NCBI RefSeq assembly: GCF_000518245.1
Contig: NZ_KI912402.1
Coordinates: 518,950-582,949, forward strand
Direction of reading: 5' to 3'
Source: Brachyspira alvinipulli ATCC 51933
Lineage (GTDB): Bacteria > Spirochaetota > Brachyspiria > Brachyspirales > Brachyspiraceae
DNA: 64,000 nt
Each line of letters opens with the position of its first letter. The first letter of the stretch is position 1. The notes under the pieces were generated by a model. That model did no database searches and was not told the DNA's origin. It saw only the letters and a program-made list of their open reading frames with translations. The position numbers were made by a program, and so were the translations under genes. Positions 19,283-27,861 of the stretch are shown in pieces.

Positions 19283-19310
19283 TTGACAATCGATTTATAA
19301 TGTACATAAT
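19283..19310 (+). promoter_or_regulatory. Promoter for the 19350-20710 genes
   Basis: Consensus TTGACA (19283-19288), a 16-base spacer and CATAAT (19305-19310). It lies about 40 bases before the coiled-coil gene, so that gene and pgeF are transcribed separately from the ilv-leu run. Confidence 0.55.
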
Positions 19311-19349
19311 AGATATTATATGAATTAAATAATTTGAGGGCTTGTAGAA

Positions 19350-19586
19350 GTGGAATATAGTGATAAAGAACTTATTTTGGAGCTTCAAGAAGATAATAAA
19401 TTGCTTTCATCCAAAATAGATGTTTATAAAGAAGAAATAAGTGAATTAAAAAATAAGTTGGAATATGCCAAAAAATTTTTTACTTTATATGAAAGTATTA
19501 TGGAACATTCCAGAAATGAAACTAAAGAACTTACAGAAAGAGTTAAAGAATTAGAAGAAGAAATAAAAAGATTAAAGAATGAATAA
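19350..19586 (+). CDS. Small coiled-coil protein, 78 residues
   Basis: Almost the whole protein is predicted coiled coil: heptad-like Leu/Ile spacing from ELILELQEDNKLL to VKELEEEIKRLKNE. The GTG start at 19350 has TGAGGG about nine bases upstream. No family is recognised; the size and character resemble ZapB-like or other small structural coiled coils, but I would not name it so. It overlaps pgeF by eight bases, so pgeF translation is probably coupled to it. Confidence 0.65.
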   Translation: MEYSDKELILELQEDNKLLSSKIDVYKEEISELKNKLEYAKKFFTLYESIMEHSRNETKELTERVKELEEEIKRLKNE

Positions 19587-20295
19587 TATTTTCTATCCTG
19601 CCAAGAATAATAATCAAAAAATATATATAGCTATACTTTCAAAGGGATATAATATTAATGCTAAAGACATTACTTTGGAATATAGAAAAAACAAAGAAGA
19701 AGAGTTTTTTAAATATATTAATTTTGATATAAATAAATCTATTTTTATGCATCAGGTTCATAAAGACAATATAGTTAAAATAGATGAATCTAACATTCAT
19801 TTATTTGGAGGAAGAGAAAAACTTGTTGAAGATACTGATGCTTTAATAACTAATCTTAAAGATACACCTTTAATAGTTCAAACAGCTGATTGTGTGCCTA
19901 TAATACTTTATTGCGATGAAAGCAAATCGATGGCTGCTATTCATTCAGGATGGAGGGGAACTGTTCAAAATATTACAGCAAAAACCATATCTTTAATGAA
20001 AAAAGAATACAATGCTAATCCTTCAAAAATGTATGCTTATATTGGTCCTTATATAGCCCAAAAGGATTATGAGGTAGGAGATGAGGTTGCTGTACATTTT
20101 CAAAACAAAACTATGATTAATGATAAATGGCATATTGATAATGGTTTGGAAATAAAACAGCAGATGTTGGAATCAGGTGTTTTAGAAAATAATATAGAGC
20201 TTTCTAAACTTAATACTCATGATGAAGTTTTTTATTCTTACAGACGCGATGGTGTTCAGGTAGGAAGAATACTTACTGTTGCTATATTGTTATAA
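19579..20295 (+). CDS. pgeF: PgeF/YfiH-family purine nucleoside phosphorylase (laccase domain, peptidoglycan editing factor)
   Basis: A protein of 238 residues with the complete Cu/Zn-binding signature of the former polyphenol oxidase family: TADCVPI, HSGWRGT and YIGPYI, plus THDEVFYSYRRD near the end. Family members act on adenosine and related purine nucleosides, and in E. coli the protein limits misincorporation into peptidoglycan precursors. It is cytoplasmic with no signal peptide. It has no separate ribosome site and probably depends on the overlapping coiled-coil gene. Confidence 0.88.
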   Translation: MNNIFYPAKNNNQKIYIAILSKGYNINAKDITLEYRKNKEEEFFKYINFDINKSIFMHQVHKDNIVKIDESNIHLFGGREKLVEDTDALITNLKDTPLIVQTADCVPIILYCDESKSMAAIHSGWRGTVQNITAKTISLMKKEYNANPSKMYAYIGPYIAQKDYEVGDEVAVHFQNKTMINDKWHIDNGLEIKQQMLESGVLENNIELSKLNTHDEVFYSYRRDGVQVGRILTVAILL

Positions 20296-20308
20296 TGTTG
20301 TAGATTTC

Positions 20309-20710
20309 ATGCAAAATATTATTAATTTTTTTAATACTGAAAATTATGAATATATTTCAAATAATTTTTCTATAGTTTTTAATCATAACAATAATGAAAT
20401 ACATCTTTATTTTGAAGGATTTACCAAAGATGATTATTTTGATTTAGAAAAATTGAAATCTTTAATTGATAATTTGGATATTATTGTAAATAAGGCAAGA
20501 GAAATAATAAAAGAAAATTCTAATGAGTATATAAAGAAAGATATGGTAGATTTTTTTGGATTTAATGACATTATAATTTATAAAGATGATACTTTTAATA
20601 TTGGATTTGATATCGGAGATCCTCCTACTGGAGAATTTTATTATATATACATAAAATTTGATTGGAATTTTAATGCTTCTAAAGATATTATATATGAATG
20701 TTATAAATGA
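20309..20710 (+). CDS. Hypothetical acidic protein, about 133 residues
   Basis: No family is recognised with confidence. The protein is rich in Asp, Asn, Ile and Tyr, with a helix at about 40-65 and a strand-rich C-terminal half ending YIKFDWNFNASKDIIYECYK. It is probably soluble. I prefer ATG 20309 (MQNIINFFN); an in-frame TTG at 20279 overlapping pgeF adds ten residues. Neither start has a clear ribosome site, so translation may be coupled to pgeF. Coding appearance and uninterrupted length support a real gene. Confidence 0.5.
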   Translation: MQNIINFFNTENYEYISNNFSIVFNHNNNEIHLYFEGFTKDDYFDLEKLKSLIDNLDIIVNKAREIIKENSNEYIKKDMVDFFGFNDIIIYKDDTFNIGFDIGDPPTGEFYYIYIKFDWNFNASKDIIYECYK

Positions 20711-21425
20711 TTTATATTTTTTATAAATACTAGAAACGCACACAGAGATAGTTAAAAATAATAAAATTAATGTTATTCATAATTTATATATAGTGAAAAT
20801 TTTTAACTTTGTCAATTTTTTATTCAACTTTTTCCCGCCGCAAAAAGTTGCAAAAAGTGCAAGGTATAAAATTAGTACTAAATCATACTAAAATTGTCTT
20901 ACATGTAAAATAATTTATTACATTTAAGTTCAAATATATCCTTTCGCGAAGCGTATCCGAGCTTGTCAAGGATATAGCTTCTTTGTGGCAACAAAAGAAG
21001 TGGGGGTGTGGGGGCTAGTCCCCACAAACAATAAAATTAAAAAAACTAAAATTGACAAAATCTAGTTGTTTAGGTATATAAATCTAAAGGGCGGGGTATG
21101 TAAGTAGATTTTAAGTTTTACTTTCACTCCCCACCCTTAAGATTCGATGATTCATTTTGAGTTTATAGTTTTCTTTATTTTTATAATTTAAATATGAATT
21201 ATAGATGCCCGCCCTAGAGTTTTTTAAATTTAAAGCAGTATCAACGCACGATTAAATTTTAATATATAAAATTAATGTATTAAATAATATAATTTTAATT
21301 ATATAAGAAATCAACTAACCGTGCGGTATATATGAAATTGTTATTATCTAATCACTTTGACAATTATAATTTTAGTATTATAATGTTTAAAATTGTATTA
21401 ATTAAATTAAAAAGGCTTATTATTT
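20711..21425. other. 715-base non-coding region with GC-richer islands
   Basis: No credible gene. It holds the composite repeat at 20820-21032. A second GC-richer block follows: AAGGGCGGGG at about 21088 can pair, with one mismatch, with CCCCACCCTT at about 21129, and GCCCGCCC lies near 21207. The rest is AT-rich and includes the leader of the thioesterase gene. Confidence 0.55.
20820..21032 (+). repeat. Composite intergenic repeat, copy 1
   Basis: CAACTTTTT and AAAAAGTTG (20826-20849) form a perfect 9-bp hairpin around a CCCGCCGC loop, followed by CAAAAAGTGCAAG. About 115 bases on lies CCTTTCG, then GCTTCTTTG, then AAAAGAAGTGGGGG, and a GTGGGG/CCCCAC stem. The same order and spacing recurs at 27862-28120. 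The islands are much richer in G and C than the surrounding DNA. Confidence 0.6.
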
Positions 21426-22133
21426 ATGTATGAAATGAAAACAATTGTAGGAACAAGTCAGATTGATAAAGACGGACTTTTAAAAACTTCATCTATATTT
21501 GATTTGATGCAGGATTGTTCATTTTTTCAATTAGATTCGGATATAGAACTTACAAAATATTTTAATGAAAATAATGTAAGTATGTTTTTAGTATCAAGGC
21601 AGGTTGATATATACAAACTTCCTAAATACAGCGATAAAGTTATAGTACGAACTTACGTTTATGAATGTAATGAGGCTTATGGTTACAGAAATACTGTAAT
21701 ATATGATGAAAATTATAATGAGCTTGCTATTTGCTATGCTATAGGCGGATTTGTAGATTTATCTAATGGTAATTTAATAAGAGTTCCTTCTGAGTTTATC
21801 AATAATATAAAATTTGATGAAAAGCAGAAAATGGATTATTTGCCTAGAAAAATAAAGGTTGATAATAATGCTTTAAAAGAAGTTGATAGATTTAAAGTAA
21901 AAAAATATTTTATAGATGATAATAATCATGTAAACAATGCCAGATATATTGATATGGCAATAGATTATGTTGATGATTATTATAAAAGAATAAGAATAGA
22001 ATATAGAGTACCTGCTGCTTTAGGCGATACTATCGTTGTAAAGAAAGCTTTAATTGATGATAAGGTTTTATTAAAGTTTGACAGTGAGGATGATAAAACT
22101 TATGCTATATTAGAGTTTTCTTATAATTTATAA
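21426..22133 (+). CDS. Acyl-ACP thioesterase (FatA-like, double hotdog)
   Basis: A protein of 235 residues with two hotdog domains. The first carries SSIFDLMQDCSFFQ and VSRQVDIYKLPKYSDKVIVRTYVYEC. The second starts with the catalytic-type motif NNHVNNARYIDMAIDY (about 163-178). Bacterial members release fatty acids from acyl carrier protein, affecting membrane lipid composition. The ATG at 21426 has only weak upstream purines. The gene stands alone after a long non-coding stretch. Confidence 0.85.
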   Translation: MYEMKTIVGTSQIDKDGLLKTSSIFDLMQDCSFFQLDSDIELTKYFNENNVSMFLVSRQVDIYKLPKYSDKVIVRTYVYECNEAYGYRNTVIYDENYNELAICYAIGGFVDLSNGNLIRVPSEFINNIKFDEKQKMDYLPRKIKVDNNALKEVDRFKVKKYFIDDNNHVNNARYIDMAIDYVDDYYKRIRIEYRVPAALGDTIVVKKALIDDKVLLKFDSEDDKTYAILEFSYNL

Positions 22134-22228
22134 TAACTTATAAAAATAACATATATTGTATAAATTTAAAACTTATTGTAGTATATTAAAACAAATTGAA
22201 TTTTTTGATAAAGAAGGAGAGATAAAAT

Positions 22229-22750
22229 ATGAATGATAAATATAAATCAGCTGTGCATTATATTATAGATAGTTGTCAAGATCCTTTCTTACTTGGTTCA
22301 ATTAAGTTAAATAAGATATTATTTTATTCTGATAGTGCTATGTTTATAGAAACTAATAATTCTATAACTAATGATGTATACATAAAAAGACAATATGGTC
22401 CTGTTCCTAAAAATATAGTTAATATATTGAAAGAATTGGAGAGTGAAAAAAAAATAGCTATATCTAAAAAGAAATATGAAAATTATAATCATACAGTTTT
22501 TTTCAGTTTAGAAGAAGTTGATTTTTCATTATTGAGTGCAAAGGAAGTTGCTATTTTAAATCAAAATAAAGAAAATATATGCAATAATTATACAGCTAAA
22601 TCAATAAGCTTTGAAACTCATAATGAAATATGGCAAATGGCAAATATTGGAGAGGAGATACCATTATATACTATATATGCTTCTAATTTAGGAGAAATAA
22701 ATGAGGATGACATAAAATTTATAGAAGAGGCTATGAATGCTGGAAATTGA
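22229..22750 (+). CDS. Panacea-domain (SocA-like, DUF4065) protein, putative antitoxin
   Basis: A protein of 173 residues. Signature segments are KLNKILFYSD at 26-35 and IKRQYGPVP at 52-60, followed by a helical C-terminal half with THNEIW. Panacea domains act as antitoxins neutralising many unrelated toxins, and one relative (SocA) is a proteolytic adaptor. A strong AAGGAGAG precedes the ATG. The stop overlaps the next gene by 14 bases, the tight coupling expected of a toxin-antitoxin pair. The antitoxin role here is inferred from family and context only. Confidence 0.75.
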   Translation: MNDKYKSAVHYIIDSCQDPFLLGSIKLNKILFYSDSAMFIETNNSITNDVYIKRQYGPVPKNIVNILKELESEKKIAISKKKYENYNHTVFFSLEEVDFSLLSAKEVAILNQNKENICNNYTAKSISFETHNEIWQMANIGEEIPLYTIYASNLGEINEDDIKFIEEAMNAGN

Positions 22751-23030
22751 TATATTGGATATCGAATCTTTTATTGAAGAGAATAAAAAAATATATGCAG
22801 ATTTGGAAAATATATTTAATGCATTATTATGGAGAATATATAAAAGCAAAGAAAGTTATTATAACAATAAATTAGATGTTTATATAATAAAATCTGATGG
22901 ATCTAATTCTGATATATTTGTTTCTTTAGTGATAAAATTTTTTAAAGATTTAAATATAAAGAAAATTATATGTGTTATGATAGAAGAAAAAAATACAGGT
23001 AAAAGAATTATTTCAGAAATAAAAAAATAA
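22737..23030 (+). CDS. Unknown 97-residue protein paired with the Panacea gene (candidate toxin)
   Basis: No family is recognised. The N-terminal third is acidic and helical (MLEIDILDIESFIEENKK). The rest alternates strand and helix (LDVYIIKSDGS, FVSLVIKFFKDLNIKKIICVMI) and ends with a basic segment TGKRIISEIKK, suggesting a small alpha/beta domain. There is no signal peptide or membrane helix. It begins inside the Panacea gene and lacks a separate strong ribosome site, so it is translationally coupled. The toxin role is a guess from genomic context. Confidence 0.55.
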   Translation: MLEIDILDIESFIEENKKIYADLENIFNALLWRIYKSKESYYNNKLDVYIIKSDGSNSDIFVSLVIKFFKDLNIKKIICVMIEEKNTGKRIISEIKK

Positions 23031-23056
23031 TTTTTAATAATAAGTTGAGGTACATA

Positions 23057-23506
23057 ATGAAAATTGCTATAGGCTGTGATCATTCAGCTATTGAATTAAA
23101 AAAAGAAATAATAAAATATTTAGAAGAATTGGGACATGAAGTAAAAGACTTTGGAACATATACTACAGAAAGCGTTGATTATCCCATATATGGGAAAAAA
23201 GTTGCTGATGCCATTGTAAGTAAGGAATGCGAATGCGGTGTTTTAATATGCGGAACTGGTATAGGAATTTCACTTGCTGCTAATAAAGTAAAAGGCATAA
23301 GGGCAGCGGTTTGCAGTGAGCCTTATTCTGCTAAGCTTTCTAAACAGCATAATAATTCTAATATAATAGCTTTCGGTGCTAGGGTAGTAGGTGTTGATTT
23401 GGCTAAGATGATAGTTAAGGAATGGCTCGATGCTGAATATGAAGGCGGAAGACATGCTAGGAGAGTCGATTTGCTTACAAAAATAGAGAACGGCGAGGAA
23501 ATTTAA
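23057..23506 (+). CDS. rpiB: Ribose-5-phosphate isomerase B
   Basis: A protein of 149 residues, the RpiB/LacAB fold. Motifs are IAIGCDHSAIELK at the N-terminus, the active-site Cys segment GVLICGTGIGISLAANKVKGIRAA, and QHNNSNIIAFGARV. It interconverts ribose-5-phosphate and ribulose-5-phosphate in the pentose phosphate pathway. ATG 23057 with TTGAGG six bases upstream is preferred to the in-frame TTG at 23045, which lies in that ribosome site. Confidence 0.93.
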   Translation: MKIAIGCDHSAIELKKEIIKYLEELGHEVKDFGTYTTESVDYPIYGKKVADAIVSKECECGVLICGTGIGISLAANKVKGIRAAVCSEPYSAKLSKQHNNSNIIAFGARVVGVDLAKMIVKEWLDAEYEGGRHARRVDLLTKIENGEEI

Positions 23507-23538
23507 TTTTTATAAATTATTATTGATTTACAAAAAAC

Positions 23539-23583
23539 AAAGGGCTTTAAGTTAATTAAAAAACTAAAGCCCTTTATTATTTT
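23539..23583. terminator. Bidirectional terminator between rpiB and the ankyrin lipoprotein gene
   Basis: AAAGGGCTTTAAGTT (23539-23553) pairs with AACTAAAGCCCTTT (23562-23575) with one bulged A. A T-rich tract follows on the + strand, and TTGTTTTTTG on the minus strand. It serves both convergent genes. Confidence 0.8.
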
Positions 23584-25158
23584 TTATTTATTGTATTCTT
23601 CTATTAACTTACTAAAGAAACCTCTTTCTAAATCAATAGCTTTTATTCTGCTTTTGTGATTAAATTTAGCAGCATCTGTTTTGTAATTATAATAATGTTC
23701 TTCTTCTTTTTTGTTATTGTCTGATCTATTATACTTTTCCATAGAAAATTTATCTAGATAAAAATCATTATTTTCTATTATGAATGTATAATAATATACA
23801 CCGTCATCATCGGTTGCTTCTATTGTAACGTAATTTCTTGATGAAGCAATATCATAAGTTTGTGAGTAGTCATCATTTTGCATTGGATAAAAGCCTGTTA
23901 TAAACTGTGCTTTATTTTCATCGTTTTTATCTCTTTTCCATATAGTTACATAATTAAAATATTTATCGTTTACTTCAAAATCAGATACATATTTTTCCAT
24001 TGATATAAGATTTTCTACATATTCTTCATTTAATATATGACTTTGTATTAAAATATATTTTTCATTATTGTTTGTAAATTCAATTTGTGAGGCAGGCGAA
24101 TAAATATAGCTAGTATCTGCAAATTTAAAAGTTTGAGATATTTTATTTAATATTCTTATCATCAAATCTTCATTGTTGTTTCCAGTGATAACAGTATCAA
24201 TTAAATTTGTAGGACTTAAAACAGGAAAATTTTCCATCAATACAAAAGATATATGGCTATCATTATGGATACTTTCTAATTCTTCTGTATCTTGAAAGCA
24301 GTGAATAGTAATATCCGCATTTTTCTCTTTTAAATAATCCATAATATCATACTTTTCATAATAGGCACTATACATTAAAGGAGTTCCCACATAACCATCT
24401 CTAATTCTGTTTATGGAATTGATATCAGCACCAAGTTTTAAAAATAATATTACTAAATCTAAATTATCAGCTAAAATGGATTGAAATAATAAGTCGCTTT
24501 GTAATTGATAATCTATATCAGAAAAATAATAATCTGCGGATTCTAACTTTTTAATCAATTTTGATATTAAATTATAATTATTATTTTCTGAGTCAATTTT
24601 ATTATATATTGTTTGATAATCAAAATTAACTCCGCTATCTAATAAATAATCTATAATCTTATCAGTATAATTATAATTTAGTATTTCAGTATCATCTAAA
24701 CTAATACCATGTTCAACAAGCCATATCACTAAATTATTATAAGCATAATTTCTATAATCAAGTTTCTGCATTAGAGTCAATATGCTGTTTCCATTTTCAT
24801 CTTTACTGTTTATCCCTTCCAAAAGTAAATCTTTAATATTCTGCATTTTTTGTTTTTCTTCTTCTCTTCTTTCTTTTTTGGAATTATCGGATATTCCATA
24901 ATCTGCTAATTCTGAGTCAATAGTTTTGTATAATATCTCATCAATTTCAGCTTCTGTATATGGTTTGATAGGATATATATTTTTAAATTCTGGTTTTTTC
25001 TTTCTTACTGCAGTTGTTTGCTGACTTATAGTTTGATTTGTATTTTGTGCGGTATTGTTATTTGCATTATTAACAGCTGTATTATCTTGTGTGTTATTAG
25101 ATTTGTTACTGCAGCTTATTAAAATACTTAAAGCTGTCATTAATATAAATTTCTTCAT
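23584..25158 (-). CDS. Ankyrin-repeat lipoprotein
   Basis: Start ATG 25158 gives MKKFILMTALSILISCSNKS: a basic start, a hydrophobic core and the lipobox LISC, so the protein should be a lipid-anchored lipoprotein of 524 residues. AAAGGAAA precedes this ATG; the upstream in-frame ATG at 25245 would bury the signal. A Thr/Gln/Asn-rich linker (about 20-45) follows the cysteine. The next part holds degenerate ankyrin repeats, the clearest being LDLVILFLKLGADINSINR and GTPLMYSAYYEKYDIMDYLKEKNADI. The C-terminal half (about 300-524) is a strand-rich region I do not recognise. Ankyrin proteins are common in this kind of genome; the partner is unknown. Confidence 0.75.
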   Translation of the reverse strand: MKKFILMTALSILISCSNKSNNTQDNTAVNNANNNTAQNTNQTISQQTTAVRKKKPEFKNIYPIKPYTEAEIDEILYKTIDSELADYGISDNSKKERREEEKQKMQNIKDLLLEGINSKDENGNSILTLMQKLDYRNYAYNNLVIWLVEHGISLDDTEILNYNYTDKIIDYLLDSGVNFDYQTIYNKIDSENNNYNLISKLIKKLESADYYFSDIDYQLQSDLLFQSILADNLDLVILFLKLGADINSINRIRDGYVGTPLMYSAYYEKYDIMDYLKEKNADITIHCFQDTEELESIHNDSHISFVLMENFPVLSPTNLIDTVITGNNNEDLMIRILNKISQTFKFADTSYIYSPASQIEFTNNNEKYILIQSHILNEEYVENLISMEKYVSDFEVNDKYFNYVTIWKRDKNDENKAQFITGFYPMQNDDYSQTYDIASSRNYVTIEATDDDGVYYYTFIIENNDFYLDKFSMEKYNRSDNNKKEEEHYYNYKTDAAKFNHKSRIKAIDLERGFFSKLIEEYNK

Positions 25159-25245
25159 AAACTTTCCTTTACTTCTTTTAACTTCTTTATAGATTGTATT
25201 AAAAAATATTTTAAGCATTATACTAATATTTTTTTTTATTGTCAA

Positions 25246-25809
25246 TTTTTATGTTCTTATTTTTGCCATCTCATGCGTTATGACACTATAGCTGAACTTT
25301 GTAGATACACATATAGGCTGATTAACTCATATTAAATTTATAACTCTTTTTATTAGTAGTTGTTTACCTAATTGGGGTATATATAGTGGGTTGATAATTT
25401 AATTGTTTTCTTTATAATTTAAACAATTAATAAAATAAAAATATTGTTGAAGGTTAGTTCTTTGGAAAGAAGGCAAACTGTTTTTGTGTACTTTTTTGTT
25501 TAGCCAAAAAAGTACCTTATGTCCTGTCGGACACGCTACGCGAAAAACCATTTCTTTTTAATAAAAATTGTGAGCGTCTGGCAGGTTTACTTGACAGAGC
25601 CTTAAAGCGAACAATTTTTATTTGTAATAAGAAAAAGAACCAAAAAATTTTTATTAAGTTTATGACGCGGGCTGTTAGCCCTTGTTTAGAATTTAGGGGG
25701 GTATGAGTTTATGATTTAGAGTGAAGAAGAGATTAGGGTTATTGAGGTGGTAAGTAAAAGGGAACTATAAGATGTTTTATATTATTATAAAGTGTGATAT
25801 ATTATCCTT
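25246..25809. other. Non-coding stretch upstream of the PRTase/DprA pair
   Basis: No credible gene. It carries a perfect 11-bp hairpin GTACTTTTTTG/CAAAAAAGTAC (25488-25515), a small TGTCC/GGACA hairpin just after, the repeat at 25531-25651, and a GGGCT/AGCCC stem near 25669. The last 60 bases are AT-rich and probably contain the promoter. Confidence 0.5.
25531..25651 (+). repeat. Direct repeat flanking the PRTase/DprA cassette, left copy
   Basis: Begins ACACGCTACGCGAAAA and includes ATAAAAATTGTGAGCGT, TGGCA, CTTGACAGA and ACAATTTTTATT. It aligns in the same order and orientation with 27691-27803. Within this copy AATAAAAATTGT and ACAATTTTTATT form a 12-bp inverted repeat about 40 bases apart, so the element can fold into a long hairpin. 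Confidence 0.65.
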
Positions 25810-25821
25810 ATGGAGTTTTTT

Positions 25822-26661
25822 ATGATAAATTTTACAAAAAGGGTAAGAAGTGAGTTATGGATATATGTTAATATAGATAATATAGTTACCTCATATAAGT
25901 TTAAAGAATTATTATCTTTTAATTTGGGTTTAAGCAATAATTATTGGTGTAAGACAAGAAATAATAATTATTTATTAAATTTAAATGATATATTATTAGA
26001 GCAGAGAGTTCAAAATTTTTTAGATTATATAAATGGATTTATTTGGTTGAATTTAAATAATCATATAAAAGATTATTTTATTGATAATAATATACTTGAT
26101 TACTGTGTTGCAACTGATTTTAATTTTAATTTTGATGATGGTGCTAGAACTATGGTAGGAGAAGCTGAATTTTCATTAAAATATAGAAGGACTGAAATAA
26201 ATGATGTGGAAGCAGAGTATTATGGAAATATTTTAGTAGATAAAATAAAAGAGTGTCATGATATTTTACCAATAAATAAAAATGATAGTTATTTTACAAC
26301 TATACCACTTGGAATTGATGAAAATGAAAATAATAAACTTTCATTTAAATTGGTTAAAAGATTATCATATATATTAAATAATAATTTATTTATTTTGAAA
26401 TGTCATAAACCCTCATTTAAAGATAAAACTTTAAATGAAAAAATTAATATTTGGAATGAAATATATTCCGATGCTAGTAAAATTGTGTTTGTTAACAAAG
26501 TTGATATAAAAGATAAAGATGTTATAATTATTGATGACTTATATCAGTCTGGTGTTTCTATGTGGAGCTATGCGAAATTTTTAAAATCATTGGGAGCAAA
26601 AAGAGTCATGGGAATATCAGCTGTAAAATCTTTAAGGGATAGTGATAATACAAATGTATAA
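25822..26661 (+). CDS. Phosphoribosyltransferase-like protein (ShosT-like, putative toxin)
   Basis: A protein of 279 residues. The C-terminal half is a type I PRTase domain with the PRPP-binding loop VIIIDDLYQSG at about 234-244, followed by LKSLGAKRVMGISAVKSLRD. The N-terminal part is unfamiliar but contains FNFNFDDGARTMVGEAEFSL. Known biosynthetic PRTases lack this N-terminal region and this gene partner. A PRTase next to a DprA-like gene is the composition of the ShosTA toxin-antitoxin/anti-phage system, so this would be the effector. ATG 25822 is preferred over 25810 because GGAG lies six bases upstream. It overlaps the DprA-like gene. Confidence 0.72.
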   Translation: MINFTKRVRSELWIYVNIDNIVTSYKFKELLSFNLGLSNNYWCKTRNNNYLLNLNDILLEQRVQNFLDYINGFIWLNLNNHIKDYFIDNNILDYCVATDFNFNFDDGARTMVGEAEFSLKYRRTEINDVEAEYYGNILVDKIKECHDILPINKNDSYFTTIPLGIDENENNKLSFKLVKRLSYILNNNLFILKCHKPSFKDKTLNEKINIWNEIYSDASKIVFVNKVDIKDKDVIIIDDLYQSGVSMWSYAKFLKSLGAKRVMGISAVKSLRDSDNTNV

Positions 26662-27592
26662 TGTAGATTTTCTGCAGTATGCACTTGCCAAAGGTGTAGG
26701 TGAATCAGCAATTAAAAAGGCTTTAAATTTTTTGAAGCTTAATAAAAATGCATCTTGGAAAGATATTATTACTGATAAATCTATTTTAAAATTGAAAGAT
26801 GATATTTACACTAATATTTATAAAACTGAAAATGAAGCAAAAATATTAGCAGAACAATTATATAATAACAATATATATATGATACTAGAAAATGATTTAA
26901 TGTATCCTGAACGATTGAAAATTACGTTGGGTGATAATACGCCACCTGTAGTATTTGTTCAAGGAAATTTAGCTCTTTTAAATAAAAATAGTATAGGATT
27001 TTGCGGTTCTAGAAAAGTATCTGATAAGGGTAAACAAATAGCATATGAATGTGCTAAGGAATTAGTAAATAATGACATAACTGTAGTTAGTGGATATGCT
27101 TCAGGTACTGATTTAACTGCTCATATGTCTGCTCTTTCAAATAATGGTAATACTATTTTTGTTGTACCAGAGGGAATATTAAAAAAGCGTATTAAAGGTG
27201 AAGTAAAAAATCACCTTAATAACACAAATCATGTTTTTATATCTCAATTTATGCCAAATTTGACTTGGAATGCTATGAATGCTATGAGAAGAAATAAGGT
27301 AATAATAGGTTTATCAATAGCTATGATATTAATAGAATCAAGAAGAGATGGCGGTACTTTTGAAGCTGGAAAAGAAACATTAAAATTAGGTCATAAGTTA
27401 TTCGTAGTTGATTTTTTTCATCCTCCAGAAACAGCTGAAGCTAATAAATTTTTTATTAGTCAAGGTGGTATTCCTATTAAAAAAAATAGAGATGGACATC
27501 CAAGTATGAAGTCTGTATTTAATTCAATTAATAATGATATGTCTTTATTAAATAAAACAATATCTGAACCTGAATTTGATTTTACTTATTAG
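26654..27592 (+). CDS. DprA/Smf-like protein (ShosA-like, putative antitoxin)
   Basis: A protein of 312 residues. A helical N-terminal region (about 1-60) precedes a DprA Rossmann domain: GFCGSRKVS at about 115-123, VSGYASGTD at about 145-153, FVVPEG, and ESRRDGGTFEAGKE at about 228-241. Canonical DprA loads RecA on incoming DNA; the tight pairing with a PRTase suggests instead the ShosA role of restraining it. The start overlaps the PRTase stop by eight bases. A GTG at 26642 is an alternative that adds four residues and sits close to AAGGG. No C-terminal winged helix of long DprA proteins is evident. Confidence 0.75.
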   Translation: MYNVDFLQYALAKGVGESAIKKALNFLKLNKNASWKDIITDKSILKLKDDIYTNIYKTENEAKILAEQLYNNNIYMILENDLMYPERLKITLGDNTPPVVFVQGNLALLNKNSIGFCGSRKVSDKGKQIAYECAKELVNNDITVVSGYASGTDLTAHMSALSNNGNTIFVVPEGILKKRIKGEVKNHLNNTNHVFISQFMPNLTWNAMNAMRRNKVIIGLSIAMILIESRRDGGTFEAGKETLKLGHKLFVVDFFHPPETAEANKFFISQGGIPIKKNRDGHPSMKSVFNSINNDMSLLNKTISEPEFDFTY

Positions 27593-27690
27593 TAAATATT
27601 GCAATATTTGTAATTTTTTTGTTTATGTTGTGTAATAAGCCAATCTATTGTGGGCTTCATAAAAGTAGCTTATATACTAGATAAACTCTG

Positions 27691-27803
27691 ACACTCTACG
27701 CGAAAACTATATTTCTTTTTTTATAAAAATTGTGAGCGTATGGCAAATTTTCTTGACAGATGATAACAATTTTTCTTAATGATAAAAAAGAACAAAAAAC
27801 ATT
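27691..27803 (+). repeat. Direct repeat flanking the PRTase/DprA cassette, right copy
   Basis: Begins ACACTCTACGCGAAAA, then TTTCTTTTT, ATAAAAATTGTGAGCGT, TGGCA, CTTGACAGA and ACAATTTTT, ending AAAAAGAACAAAAAA. Same orientation as 25531-25651, with scattered substitutions and short indels. Confidence 0.65.
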
Positions 27804-27861
27804 TACAATATTATATATACCTAAATAATTGTGTTTTGCCAACTTCTTTAGATTATATATA

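Noticed and set aside
21000..21030. G-rich tract as a G-quadruplex
   Set aside because: Only two runs of five G are present close together; four runs are needed. The GTGGGG/CCCCAC stem explains the sequence better.
23045..23056. Upstream TTG start for rpiB
   Set aside because: It falls within the TTGAGG ribosome site of ATG 23057, and the conserved protein begins at that ATG.
26654..27592. Ordinary competence DprA
   Set aside because: The gene is overlapped by a PRTase-like gene, has no competence neighbours and sits in a repeat-flanked island. A ShosA-type role fits the context better, though this is not proven.
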